From Streptomyces sp. Ag109_O5-1 (GTDB lineage: Bacteria > Actinomycetota > Actinomycetes > Streptomycetales > Streptomycetaceae), in NCBI RefSeq assembly GCF_003814875.1, contig NZ_RKQF01000001.1, positions 4,154,001-4,218,000 on the forward strand: a DNA stretch of 64,000 nucleotides, given 5' to 3'. The notes beneath the pieces were generated by a model. The model worked only from the letters and a program-made list of their open reading frames with translations, had not been told where the DNA came from and made no database searches. Position 1 is the first letter of the stretch, and every line of letters starts with the position of its first letter. The position numbers were made by a program, and so were the translations under genes. Of this stretch, positions 54,177 to 62,177 are shown in pieces.

Positions 54177-54317
54177 ACCTCTCTAGACATCTCCCTGGGA
54201 GCACATCTCTAGAGATGTCATCAAAGGAGATGTCTAGAGAGGTTGAGAGCGAAGGATTGCGGTTACACGCACCGAGCGGGTGACCTGCCCATGCCCTAGG
54301 CTGTCTAGAGAAGAGAG
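54177..54317. promoter_or_regulatory. Operator array for GntR repressor
   Basis: Perfect 18-bp arms (54177-54194 and 54226-54243, core TCTAGACATCTCC and its complement) frame a central 16-bp perfect palindrome ACATCTCTAGAGATGT (54203-54218). A fourth related site TGTCTAGAGAAGAGAGG lies at 54301-54317, 13 bases before the GntR start. Four similar half/whole sites in the divergent promoter region fit KorSA-type control of transfer genes and self-control. Confidence 0.75.
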
Positions 54318-54329
54318 GAGGGCTTCCGA

Positions 54330-55088
54330 ATGGCCACCACCGACGACGACCGTCGGCCGAAGTACCAGCGGATCGCAGACTCCCTGCGCGAGGCGATCCA
54401 GTGGGGCGAATACGGTCCCGGTGATCGGCTTCCGGGAGAGAACGAGCTGATGGCCGCGCATGGCGTGGCCCGTATGACTGCCCGTCAGGCACTGGGCGTA
54501 CTCAAGGATGAAGGCGTTGCCGAGGCCCGCAAGGGCGCCGGCGTTTTCGTCCGGTCCTTCCGACCGCTGAGGCGCCGGGGTATCCAGCGGCTTTCTGAGG
54601 AACAGTGGGGCAGCGGTCGATCCATCTGGGCGGCCGACACCGAGAACCGGACGCTCGAAGTGGACCAGGTGGCAGTGTCGGAGGAAGCCGCCCCGGAGGA
54701 CATCGGGCGCGTGCTTGACCTTGCCGATGAGGAGACGGTGTGCGTCCGCCGGCGGCGGTACGTCCTGGACGGGAAGCCCGTGCTGCTGGCGACCAGTTAC
54801 CTCCCCACATCAGTGGTGGGGGGTTCCGCCATCACGCACGAGGATCCAGGGGCAGGTGGGATTTATGCCCGCCTTGCCGAACTCGGCTACAAGCCCGTGC
54901 ACTTCCGCGAAGAGATCCGCTCCCGCATGCCCGCGAAGGATGAAGCGTCGCAGTTGGGCATCTCCTCCGGTACGCCCGTCATCCTGATCTGCCGGACCGC
55001 ATTCGCGGACGAAGGACGCCCGGTCGAGATCAACGAGATGACCTTGGACGCGGCCTCTTACATCCTGGAGTACGACTTCGACGCGTAG
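54330..55088 (+). CDS. GntR-family repressor (KorSA-like)
   Basis: The 252-residue protein has an N-terminal GntR winged helix (residues 10-70: YQRIADSLREAIQWGEYGPGDRLPGENELMAAHGVARMTARQAL region) and a C-terminal UTRA domain (VSEEAAPEDIGRVLDLADEE, RPVEINEMTLDAASYILEYDF). It is divergent from the transfer operon; in pSAM2 KorSA has this place and fold and represses the pra activator gene and itself. Four matching operators lie between the two transcription units. Confidence 0.9.
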   Translation: MATTDDDRRPKYQRIADSLREAIQWGEYGPGDRLPGENELMAAHGVARMTARQALGVLKDEGVAEARKGAGVFVRSFRPLRRRGIQRLSEEQWGSGRSIWAADTENRTLEVDQVAVSEEAAPEDIGRVLDLADEETVCVRRRRYVLDGKPVLLATSYLPTSVVGGSAITHEDPGAGGIYARLAELGYKPVHFREEIRSRMPAKDEASQLGISSGTPVILICRTAFADEGRPVEINEMTLDAASYILEYDFDA

Positions 55089-55369
55089 GCCGTCGCGGAT
55101 CTTGTTACAGGTTTCTCTACCTCATCAAGCCGGCTGCGCTCCGCTCCGCCGGGCGCGCTTCCCGGCTCCGCTGCGGGCGACGCTCCTGCCTTCGGCCCGC
55201 TCCGCCCGCGCTGCGCCGACGCGCGCCCACGTGGCCAGAGCCGCGTCATGAGTCCGTCACCGTAGAGAGCGGCCACCGGTCACAGCCAGCCTCCGGCGGG
55301 GGCGCTCAGGCTCCGAGATGGCGGGGGCGCCGTTCGCGAGTGCCGGCGAGTCAGTGGCGTGCGCGGGGT

Positions 55370-55519
55370 GCTCCCATCCCGCCTGCCATCGACCCAGGCA
55401 GAGCCGAGCAGACGCGGCCCATGGCGTCCAGGTCGTTCGTACAGTGGCGCGCTCCACCTGGACGCCATGAACCACGCCCGCTCCACGGTGTGTGGGCCGA
55501 CGGCAGACGGGATGGGAGC
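55370..55519. repeat. 64-bp imperfect inverted repeat
   Basis: Two 64-bp arms (55370-55433 and 55456-55519) are inverted copies with 50 of 64 positions matching by hand count; the first 12 and the last 14 bases of each arm are perfect. The spacer is 22 bp. It occupies a 570-bp region without genes (55089-55658), which otherwise holds only GC-rich sequence. Confidence 0.65.
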
Positions 55520-55658
55520 CGGGGTGAGTGGTGGACCGGGGTGGGCGCGGAGCGTCTGTCGACGTTCGGCCGTGACCTCCCGTCCTTGTGTCTCCAGGCC
55601 GCCGGTGGCAGGGTCCTGGCGCAGGCAAACCGGCCCATCCCTGGGAGAGGGACGCACG

Positions 55659-56000
55659 ATGACTTATGGCTACATCGCCTCGATGAAAACCCAGCCCGGT
55701 TCCCGGGACGAAGTCGTCTCCATTTTGCTGAGTGGGGTGGAGGGTCTCCGCGAGGCGGGATGCCACCTCTACGTTGTCAGCGTGTCCGACGACGATGACG
55801 TGACGATCTGGGTGACCGAGGTCTGGGAGAGCAAGGAACATCACGATGCTTCGCTAGAGCTGCCGGAGACAAAGGCTGCCATCGGGAAGGCCATGCCGAT
55901 GCTGACGGGAGAGTTCACCAGGCAGGAGTTGTCTGTTATGGGCGGGCTGGGACTTCAGCCGTTGTCAAGAGGTCGCTCGATCGCTGACACCAGCGGCTGA
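55659..56000 (+). CDS. ABM-type monooxygenase-like protein
   Basis: From the ATG at 55659 (GGGAGAGGG site) the 113-residue protein has the dimeric alpha-beta-barrel ABM pattern: YGYIASMKTQPGSRDEVVSILLSGVEGLREAGCHLYVVS, TIWVTEVWESKEHHDASL, then a helix to the end of the barrel. Such proteins are quinol or aromatic monooxygenases or small heme-binding/stress proteins. It is AICE cargo, so not needed for transfer. The tail of about 15 residues after ELSVMGGLG is irregular. Confidence 0.75.
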   Translation: MTYGYIASMKTQPGSRDEVVSILLSGVEGLREAGCHLYVVSVSDDDDVTIWVTEVWESKEHHDASLELPETKAAIGKAMPMLTGEFTRQELSVMGGLGLQPLSRGRSIADTSG

Positions 56001-56176
56001 CACCAACAGCCGCGAACGTAGCCGGATTCCGGCGTACTCCAGCGGCCGGCGTCGAGCCGCTTTCCCAGCGAAGTGCAGGGTGCGGAAGGCGGCGTGATCG
56101 ACCTGATAAGGATGAGGCTAGATCTCAAAGCCCGTGCCAGCGTGAGTGTTGTGATCGGCCGATGGATGGCACCCCG

Positions 56177-58153
56177 TTAGGACGTGGGCGAGCGTCTGAT
56201 GACCAGCACGGCCACGTCATCGAGGTGGTCCACCGCGACCGCGGTGTCGAGGATGCGGTCGGCGATCTCCTCGGCGTTGAGCCCGTTGTGGACGGCCTGG
56301 GCGGCCAGTGTTCCGGCTTCCTCCAGTCCGGCGTCCAGCGGGAGACCCGGTCCTTCGACCACGCCGTCGGTGACCATGACCAGCGCGGTGTCCTCGTCCA
56401 GGGTGAAGGTCTCCTCGGGGTAGTCGGTGCCGGGCACGATTCCCAGGACCGGCCCGCCGGGCAGCTCACGGACCTCGTGGCTGCCGTCCCTGTGCGCGCA
56501 CAGCAGCGGCACATGGCCGGCGCTGGTGCCCGTGACCCGTCCGTCGCGCGAGTCGACATGCAGGATGGTGCAGCTGGCGAATCGTTCGGGGGCCATCGTC
56601 ACGAGCAACTCGTTGGTACGCGTCAGCACGGTTCCCGGATCCGGTTCTTGGGCGGCGATCGCGCGCATGGACAAGCGAACCTGTCCCATGAAAGCGGCGG
56701 CGTCCACGTCGTGTCCTTGAACGTCGCCGATCTCCAATGCGATAGCGCCGTCGGGCACCAGGAAGGCGTCGTACCAGTCTCCGCCGATATCCAGCCCGTC
56801 GCGGCTGGGTCGGTATCGGGCGGCGACCTCCAGGCCCGGGAGATGCTCGGGCAGCGTGGGGAGCATGGTCTGCTGCAGCGCCGAGGCCAGCTCGACTCGT
56901 ACCTGCTGCAATCTGATGCGCCGCAGTGCCTGGCCTGCCAGGTCGGCCAGCGTGCCCATGAGGGTCCGCTCCTCCAGGGAGGGCCGGTATCCGGTGCCGT
57001 AGGTCACCAGCCACGCCCCGAGCGGTTGATTGCCGACCTCGCTGAGGGGGGTGATCGAGGAAGCGTGGTCGGCGCCGAGTCGGGCTAGGTGGGGAAATTC
57101 GGCCCCGTGTGGCCAGCGGCGGATGTAGTCCTTCCGGTCGGAGATGAATTGCGGCCGGCCGGTGCGGATCGCCTCGGGCAGCGGGGTGGGATGCTTCAGC
57201 GGCATGCCGTGGAAGGCCTCGGCCTCCCACATGGTTATCCCGGCATCGGTGAAGACGCGCAGGCGGCCTTCGTCGACGAGTGCGATCAGTGCGCCGGTGG
57301 CGCCGAAGGTCGCGGCGAGCCGGGTCAGAACGACCTGCACAAGCTCCTGCTCGGTGGCTGCGGTGATCAAGGCGGAGGAGAAGTCAGCGGTGTCCTTGGC
57401 GCGCTGCCGCTCGGCAGCCAGTGCGACCTGCGCCTTCTTCTTGCGCTTCTCCCGCTCGGTGTCGTCGCGGACCACCCCGAAGATCCGTTCGGGGCCCTCA
57501 TAGCCCAGCTGCATGCGACGGGTCCGAACGGCCAAGTGATGCCAGCCGTCGGGCGGGGCAAGGTACCGCAACTTCACCCAGGGGGACTGGGCGGGGGCCG
57601 AGCGCAGGAGCTGCCGGAAGGCCTGCCGGTCGTCGGGGTGCACTGCCGAGATCACTCGGGAAACCGGCACAGTGGGATCCGGGAAACGCGGGTCCAGGGC
57701 GGGTGGGCCACCGAGCCACTCCATCTGGTCCCCCTGGGGTGAATACATCCACAGGCCGAGATCGGCGGCCTCGGTGGCCAGCCGGAACGGGATCAGCAGG
57801 CTGGCCAGGTCGTTTCGCGCATCCAGGGAGTGCACCCATACAAGCTGCTCGTCACCGGCGGGATCCTTCAGTTGCCGCGCCTCGAGCAAACAGGCAACGG
57901 GTACTCCGCTTCGCCCGGGAAATTCCAGCACTCGCATCGCGACCGTCTTCGTCCCGGCGGCGCAGACCACAAGCCTCTCGGCCGACACCTGCTGGCTTGC
58001 GGGCCACAGATCACCGAAGCTATGTCCCAGGCACTGTTCTGCCGGCTTCCCCAGTGCCGTGGCCATCGCGGCGTTGAGACCGCTGATGACACCGTCCAGA
58101 GTCAGCAGAGCCGACGGGCCAGCCCTTCGAAGAAGTTCGTCCGAGGCACCCAT
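56177..58153 (-). CDS. PAS-GAF-SpoIIE protein phosphatase
   Basis: The 658-residue protein has a PAS-like N-terminal part (about 10-70), a second PAS-type segment (about 120-245, with GVVRDDTEREKR), a GAF domain (about 255-410, LVQVVLTRLAATFGATGALIALV) and a PP2C-type SpoIIE phosphatase domain (about 425-655: RYRPSRDGLDIGGDWYDAF, VQGHDVDAAAFMGQVR, TSAGHVPLLC, VMVTDGVVEGPG). The metal-binding Asp residues in IGGDWYD, GDVQGHD and TDGVVE are present. It should dephosphorylate Ser/Thr, for instance on an anti-anti-sigma factor. It is element cargo beside the receiver protein. Confidence 0.92.
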   Translation of the reverse strand: MGASDELLRRAGPSALLTLDGVISGLNAAMATALGKPAEQCLGHSFGDLWPASQQVSAERLVVCAAGTKTVAMRVLEFPGRSGVPVACLLEARQLKDPAGDEQLVWVHSLDARNDLASLLIPFRLATEAADLGLWMYSPQGDQMEWLGGPPALDPRFPDPTVPVSRVISAVHPDDRQAFRQLLRSAPAQSPWVKLRYLAPPDGWHHLAVRTRRMQLGYEGPERIFGVVRDDTEREKRKKKAQVALAAERQRAKDTADFSSALITAATEQELVQVVLTRLAATFGATGALIALVDEGRLRVFTDAGITMWEAEAFHGMPLKHPTPLPEAIRTGRPQFISDRKDYIRRWPHGAEFPHLARLGADHASSITPLSEVGNQPLGAWLVTYGTGYRPSLEERTLMGTLADLAGQALRRIRLQQVRVELASALQQTMLPTLPEHLPGLEVAARYRPSRDGLDIGGDWYDAFLVPDGAIALEIGDVQGHDVDAAAFMGQVRLSMRAIAAQEPDPGTVLTRTNELLVTMAPERFASCTILHVDSRDGRVTGTSAGHVPLLCAHRDGSHEVRELPGGPVLGIVPGTDYPEETFTLDEDTALVMVTDGVVEGPGLPLDAGLEEAGTLAAQAVHNGLNAEEIADRILDTAVAVDHLDDVAVLVIRRSPTS

Positions 58154-58459
58154 CTGCGGCTCCCTAGCGCGTACCAGAACAGCCTCTCCATTGATATTTC
58201 CGTATTGTCATGCTATGCCTCGGTAGCCGAGGCTTCGATGAACGAGCCTGGCCACTGCTGCTACATACCCCGAGTGCGGACAGGGCAGTGACGTGCCCTG
58301 CGCGTGCCCGATCAGGCAGTGAGGAGCGGGGAATCACAGGGCACCGCGGTAGTGCGGCCGCTCCTCCGCAGGTCAGCGACTTCGCAGCTCAGCGGACATC
58401 CGCATACGATGTCTTCCAAACTAGGGCTCAGTGCGATACTGCCCAGGCCAGACGAACCT

Positions 58460-59125
58460 TCAGCCGAGCTTGACCCTCTCCATCAAATCGATCACGTAGT
58501 GAACCACATCGTCTGGAACCTCGGTGACTGCAAAGGCTCGGCGCGGTGTACCGGTTGCGTCGTCGAACCAAGCCGTGTAGAGCACTACCGGAGTATCGAT
58601 GCCAAGTTGATCCAACTCTTCCAGGAGGGTGATCCCAGCCTGAGGATCTCCCGTGCGCCCGATGTCGCTCAAGATGATGTCGTACGAGTGGCGACGGAGA
58701 TCCACGAGAGCCCCATCCGTCGACAGCGCAGTATCTACCTCCATGCCAGTGGCGCGGAAAAGTTCGATTAGCGCAGTGTTGTACTCCGGGTGATCATCAA
58801 CCCAAAGGATCTTCCCGCCATCCAGGATGTCAGCTGCATGCTCCAAGCGCCGCAGCGCGCCACGCCGTGTACTAGCCGGAACGGTCACGTTGGTCACGGC
58901 TGCGGCTTGATCCAACAAGGCTCGGGCTTCCTCGGCGAACTCGACACTTCCTGCAGGTGTCGAGAGGCTCTTGATGCGTGGGATCAGATCGGCGATGTGA
59001 CTCCGGTACCGCAACACGACAAACAACATGACAGCAGGCCAGACTAAGGCTTTGATGTAGTTCAAGATCAGATTGGCGGTTTCCACGCTGTCATCATTGC
59101 TTCCGGAGCCGTTGCAGTACAGCAC
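58460..59125 (-). CDS. Membrane-anchored atypical receiver protein
   Basis: The 221-residue protein begins outside or in the membrane with one helix (about 25-39, ALVWPAVMLFVVLR), a coiled-coil-type linker (about 55-100) and a response-regulator receiver domain (104-220). The receiver has the acidic pair in WVDDHPEYN (D110, D111), the phosphoacceptor Asp154 in DIILSDIG and Thr184, but the conserved Lys of the last strand is replaced by Val203 (TEVPDD where K-P is expected). No DNA-binding output is present. It is probably a signal-relay or regulatory partner, perhaps for the SpoIIE phosphatase nearby. Confidence 0.82.
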   Translation of the reverse strand: MLYCNGSGSNDDSVETANLILNYIKALVWPAVMLFVVLRYRSHIADLIPRIKSLSTPAGSVEFAEEARALLDQAAAVTNVTVPASTRRGALRRLEHAADILDGGKILWVDDHPEYNTALIELFRATGMEVDTALSTDGALVDLRRHSYDIILSDIGRTGDPQAGITLLEELDQLGIDTPVVLYTAWFDDATGTPRRAFAVTEVPDDVVHYVIDLMERVKLG

Positions 59126-59276
59126 GGAGGTACAGCAACCGTGGCAATCACAGGTGACCGGCAGGAGCCGTTAGCATCCCCTTGACCAGGGCGGAAGGCG
59201 TCAGCGACCTATGTGCCTTTAGTTCGCATCGCGGGAGCTGAACGCCGGCGAACCCCCGACGGCCCCGGTACATCCG

Positions 59277-59295
59277 GGGCCGTCTGTGGGCCGTC
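59277..59295 (+). repeat. Integrase arm-site repeat, right
   Basis: Exact 19-bp copy of the sequence at 47386-47404, same direction, 100 bp inside the right att core. The 235-bp stretch 59126-59360 holds no gene. Confidence 0.6.
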
Positions 59296-59360
59296 CGGGG
59301 CCAACCAACGTCGACCAACAACGACAGAGAACGACAGCCGGATCCCAGGTCAGGGACCCG

Positions 59361-60614
59361 TCAGGCTCCAGCGACCGAGGCCAGATAGGCGGCTGTCTTC
59401 TCCGGCTCATAGAAGAAGTTCTCGAAGTCGGAGGGGTCGTTGAAGCCGTTGGCGAAGCGGTCGGCGACCGGCTGGAGCTGGCCGGCCGCGCCGATGAGGT
59501 TGAGGATGTGCTCCGGCGGCGGCGCCAGCATCGCGTTCGTCCACTTGGTGACGTGCTGGGCCGTGTTCCAGTAGCGGTCGAACGTCTCCTGCATCCAGGT
59601 CTCGTCGAACTCCTTCTCGCCGTGTTCGAGAATCGAGGCGAGGTAGGAGGCGGCGCACTTGGCGGCCGAGTTGGAGCCCTGGCCGGTGATCGGGTCGTTG
59701 GCGACGACGACGTCCGCGACGCCCAGCACCAGGCCGCCGCCGGGGAGGCGGCCGATCGGGTTACGGACGGTGGGGGCGTAGCGGCCGGCCAGCGTGCCGC
59801 CCGCGTCGGTCAGTTCGGCCTTGGTGGCCCGCGCGTGTTCCCAGGGCGTGTACCGCTCCATGAGTTCCAGGGTCAGGGAGAGGTGCTCCGAGGGGTCCTT
59901 GACGCCGTTGAAGACGTCCAGCGGGCCGCCGGGTATGCCCTCCCAGAACAGGATGTCGGCCGGCCCCGAGGTGGTGAGGGTCGGCATGACGAAGAGCTCG
60001 CCGACGCCGGGGACCAGGTTGCAGCGGACCGCGTGGTGGTCCGGGTGCTCCGGGCGGGGGCCCAGGCCGTGGACGTAGGCGACGGCCAGGGCGCGCTGCG
60101 GCTCGGTGTAGGGGGAGCGGGAGGCGTCGCGGCCGAACATGGACACCAGCTCGCCCTTGCCCGCCGAGACCATCACCAGGTCGTACGTGCGGGCGAAGTA
60201 GTCGAGGTCGCCGACGGCCGCGCCGTGGATGACCAGCTGGCCGCCGCGCTGCGCGAACGTCTCCATCCAGCCGGCCATCTTCACCCGCTGGTCGACCGAC
60301 TGCGCGTACCCGTCGAGATTGCCCACCCAGTCGATCGCACGGGCCGCGGGGCCCTCGGCCCAGGAGCCGGGGGCGGCGACCGAGACGCCGAGTCCTTCGA
60401 TCTTCGGGGCCTGGGACTCCCAGAAGTTCAGCTGGAGATCGCGCTCGTGCTGCAGTGCCGTGTCGAACATGCACTGCGTCGACATGACCCGGCCGGAGCG
60501 GATCTCGTCCGCGGTCCGGTTCGACATCAGGGTGACCTCGTAGCCGTTGGACTGGAGGCCGAGGGCGAGCTGGAGACCGGACTGGCCGGCCCCCACGACG
60601 AGTATCTTCCGCAT
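59361..60614 (-). CDS. StyA-like FAD monooxygenase, conservon-linked
   Basis: The 417-residue protein begins MRKILVVGAGQSGLQLALGL (FAD motif GAGQSG at 8-13) and has the pattern of styrene/indole monooxygenase StyA: VTLMSNRTADEIRSGRVMSTQCMFD, LNFWESQAPKIEGLGV, VLGVADVVVANDPITGQGSN. It would epoxidise or hydroxylate an aromatic using a separate flavin reductase. It lies 15 bases after cvnD in the conservon operon. Its last 55 bases, including EPEKTAAYLASVAGA, come from the integrated element, with recoded wobble positions; the native end lies at 47260. Confidence 0.9.
   Translation of the reverse strand: MRKILVVGAGQSGLQLALGLQSNGYEVTLMSNRTADEIRSGRVMSTQCMFDTALQHERDLQLNFWESQAPKIEGLGVSVAAPGSWAEGPAARAIDWVGNLDGYAQSVDQRVKMAGWMETFAQRGGQLVIHGAAVGDLDYFARTYDLVMVSAGKGELVSMFGRDASRSPYTEPQRALAVAYVHGLGPRPEHPDHHAVRCNLVPGVGELFVMPTLTTSGPADILFWEGIPGGPLDVFNGVKDPSEHLSLTLELMERYTPWEHARATKAELTDAGGTLAGRYAPTVRNPIGRLPGGGLVLGVADVVVANDPITGQGSNSAAKCAASYLASILEHGEKEFDETWMQETFDRYWNTAQHVTKWTNAMLAPPPEHILNLIGAAGQLQPVADRFANGFNDPSDFENFFYEPEKTAAYLASVAGA
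59374..59415 (-). repeat. Right attachment site (recoded gene end)
   Basis: These 42 bp match 47276-47317 at 37 positions, with an identical 15-bp core (59395-59409, GTCTTCTCCGGCTCA). Four of five differences fall in third-codon positions of the monooxygenase frame, so the element keeps the protein sequence. The crossover must have occurred in or near the core. Confidence 0.8.
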
Positions 60615-60629
60615 ACCGGGACTGTTCTC

Positions 60630-61274
60630 CTACTCGGGGGTTTCGTCCAAAGCGTGGGCGACGAGGGACAGGAGGGTCTCGATGGCCGAGACCCTGCGCC
60701 GCGCATCCATGATCATTACAGGTATGTGCGCGGGGATCGTCAACGCCTCTCGCACGTCTTCGGGTTCGAAGTGCTCGCTGCCGTCGAAGTGGTTGACCGC
60801 CACGACGTACGGCAGCCCGCAGCTCTCGAAGTAGTCCAGCGCGGGGAAGCAGTCCTTGAGCCGCCTGGTGTCCGCGAGGACGACCGCGCCGATCGCACCG
60901 CGCACCAGGTCGTCCCACATGAACCAGAACCGCTGCTGGCCCGGTGTACCGAACAGGTAGAGCACCAGGTCGTCGTCGAGCGTGATGCGGCCGAAGTCCA
61001 TGGCCACGGTGGTGGTGAGCTTGCCGGGCGTGGCGGTGAGGTCGTCGGTCTCCTCGCTCGCCTCGGTCATCAACGCCTCCGTCTGCAGGGGCGTGATCTC
61101 CGAGACGGCGGTGACCAGCGTGGTCTTGCCGACGCCGAAACCGCCCGCCACGACTATCTTCGTCGCGATGGGGGCCCGGCTGCGGTCCGTCTGCCAGGAC
61201 CGCAGATGCTCCTGCTCTTCGTCAACAGCGAGGAGCGGGGCGACGCCGGTGGCGTCAGAGACGGCGTAGTCCAC
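60630..61274 (-). CDS. cvnD: Conservon GTPase-like protein CvnD
   Basis: The 214-residue protein is a small Ras-like ATP/GTP-binding protein: P-loop GGFGVGKTTL (44-53), G2-like acidic segment, G3 LYLFGTPGQQRFW and a specificity loop VNHFDGSE instead of NKxD. It works in membrane-associated conservon complexes with the kinase-like CvnA, roadblock CvnB and DUF742 CvnC. It overlaps cvnC by 20 bases. The start ATG is at 61274. Confidence 0.93.
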   Translation of the reverse strand: MDYAVSDATGVAPLLAVDEEQEHLRSWQTDRSRAPIATKIVVAGGFGVGKTTLVTAVSEITPLQTEALMTEASEETDDLTATPGKLTTTVAMDFGRITLDDDLVLYLFGTPGQQRFWFMWDDLVRGAIGAVVLADTRRLKDCFPALDYFESCGLPYVVAVNHFDGSEHFEPEDVREALTIPAHIPVMIMDARRRVSAIETLLSLVAHALDETPE

Positions 61275-61677
61275 TCAGCACCCTTTCCAGCAGAGCGCGG
61301 TCCGGGCGGCCGACGCCGTGTCCGGTACCGGTTCCGTACACACGGATCTTTCCCTGGTCCGCGAGGTCGCTGAGCAGGACCCGGACCACACCGAGCGGCA
61401 TCTTCAGCAGCGCGGCGATCTCGGCCACCGTGCGCATACGGCGGCAGAGTTCGACGATGGCCCGCATCTCCGGCATCACCCGGGTGTTGAGGGAACCATT
61501 CGTCAGTTCCTTGCGCTCCTCCGGGGCCTCCAGGGCCGCCACGAAGGTCTCCACGAGGAGGACATGGCCGAAGCGGGTACGGCCGCCGGTGAGCGAGTAA
61601 GGGCGGACGCGGGCGGGTTTGCGGGCGCCGCCGCGCACCGGGAGGTTCTGCCTGCTGTTCTTCGGCGCGCTGCTCAT
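61255..61677 (-). CDS. cvnC: Conservon DUF742 protein CvnC
   Basis: From the ATG at 61677 (overlapping the end of cvnB) the 140-residue protein has the DUF742 signature: VRPYSLTGGRTR, then IVELCRRMRTVAEIAALLKMPLGVVRVLLSDLADQGKI, a winged-helix-like fold, and the final RALLERVLSGLRRL. It is the DNA-binding-like member of conservons. The longer frame from 61803 runs into cvnB and is not the true start. Confidence 0.92.
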   Translation of the reverse strand: MSSAPKNSRQNLPVRGGARKPARVRPYSLTGGRTRFGHVLLVETFVAALEAPEERKELTNGSLNTRVMPEMRAIVELCRRMRTVAEIAALLKMPLGVVRVLLSDLADQGKIRVYGTGTGHGVGRPDRALLERVLSGLRRL

Positions 61678-62177
61678 CGGCCGCTCCTCGTCGGGTCTTC
61701 CTCCAGGGATTTCCTCAACTCGCTGCGGAGTTCGGGGGTCAGGACGTGTCCGGCGCGGCCGACGAAGAGTGCCATGTGATAGGCCACCACGCTCATGTCG
61801 CACTCCGCGCTGCCGTGCACACCGAGCAGCGAACCGTCGCTGATCGACATCACGAACAGGCTGCCCTCGTCCATCGCGACCATCGTGTGCTTGACCGGGC
61901 CGAAGTCCATCAGCCGGGCGGCGCCGAGGGTGAGGCTGCCGATGCCGGAGACGATGGTGGCGAGGTCGGCGGAGGAGCCGCGCGGGCCCCGGCGTTTCTC
62001 GGTCCTGGCCTCGCGGGCCGCCTCGTTGTAGCCGGAGTCGGAGGACAGCAGGAGCAGTCCGTCGGAGGAGACCACGGCGACCGACTGGATGCCTGGCACC
62101 TCCTCGACGAGGTTGCTCAGCAGCCAGTGCAGGTTGCGAGCCTCACTGCTCAGTCCGAAGGTACTGGGCGCGGTCAA
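61674..62177 (-). CDS. cvnB: Conservon roadblock/LC7 protein CvnB
   Basis: The 167-residue protein is a roadblock/LC7 domain: LHWLLSNLVEEVPGIQSVAVVSSDGLLLLSS, then ATIVSGIGSLTLGAARLM and LFVMSISDGSLLGVHG. It likely acts as the GTPase-activating or scaffold partner of CvnD. Its start codon is TTG, overlapping the TGA of cvnA (TTGA), so translation is strictly coupled. It overlaps cvnC at the 3' end by 4 bases. Confidence 0.92.
   Translation of the reverse strand: MTAPSTFGLSSEARNLHWLLSNLVEEVPGIQSVAVVSSDGLLLLSSDSGYNEAAREARTEKRRGPRGSSADLATIVSGIGSLTLGAARLMDFGPVKHTMVAMDEGSLFVMSISDGSLLGVHGSAECDMSVVAYHMALFVGRAGHVLTPELRSELRKSLEEDPTRSGR

Noticed and set aside
56177..59125. Calling the phosphatase and receiver genes a phage-defence system
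   Set aside because: No effector such as a nuclease, NTPase or pore domain is seen; kept only as a speculative possibility in the findings.
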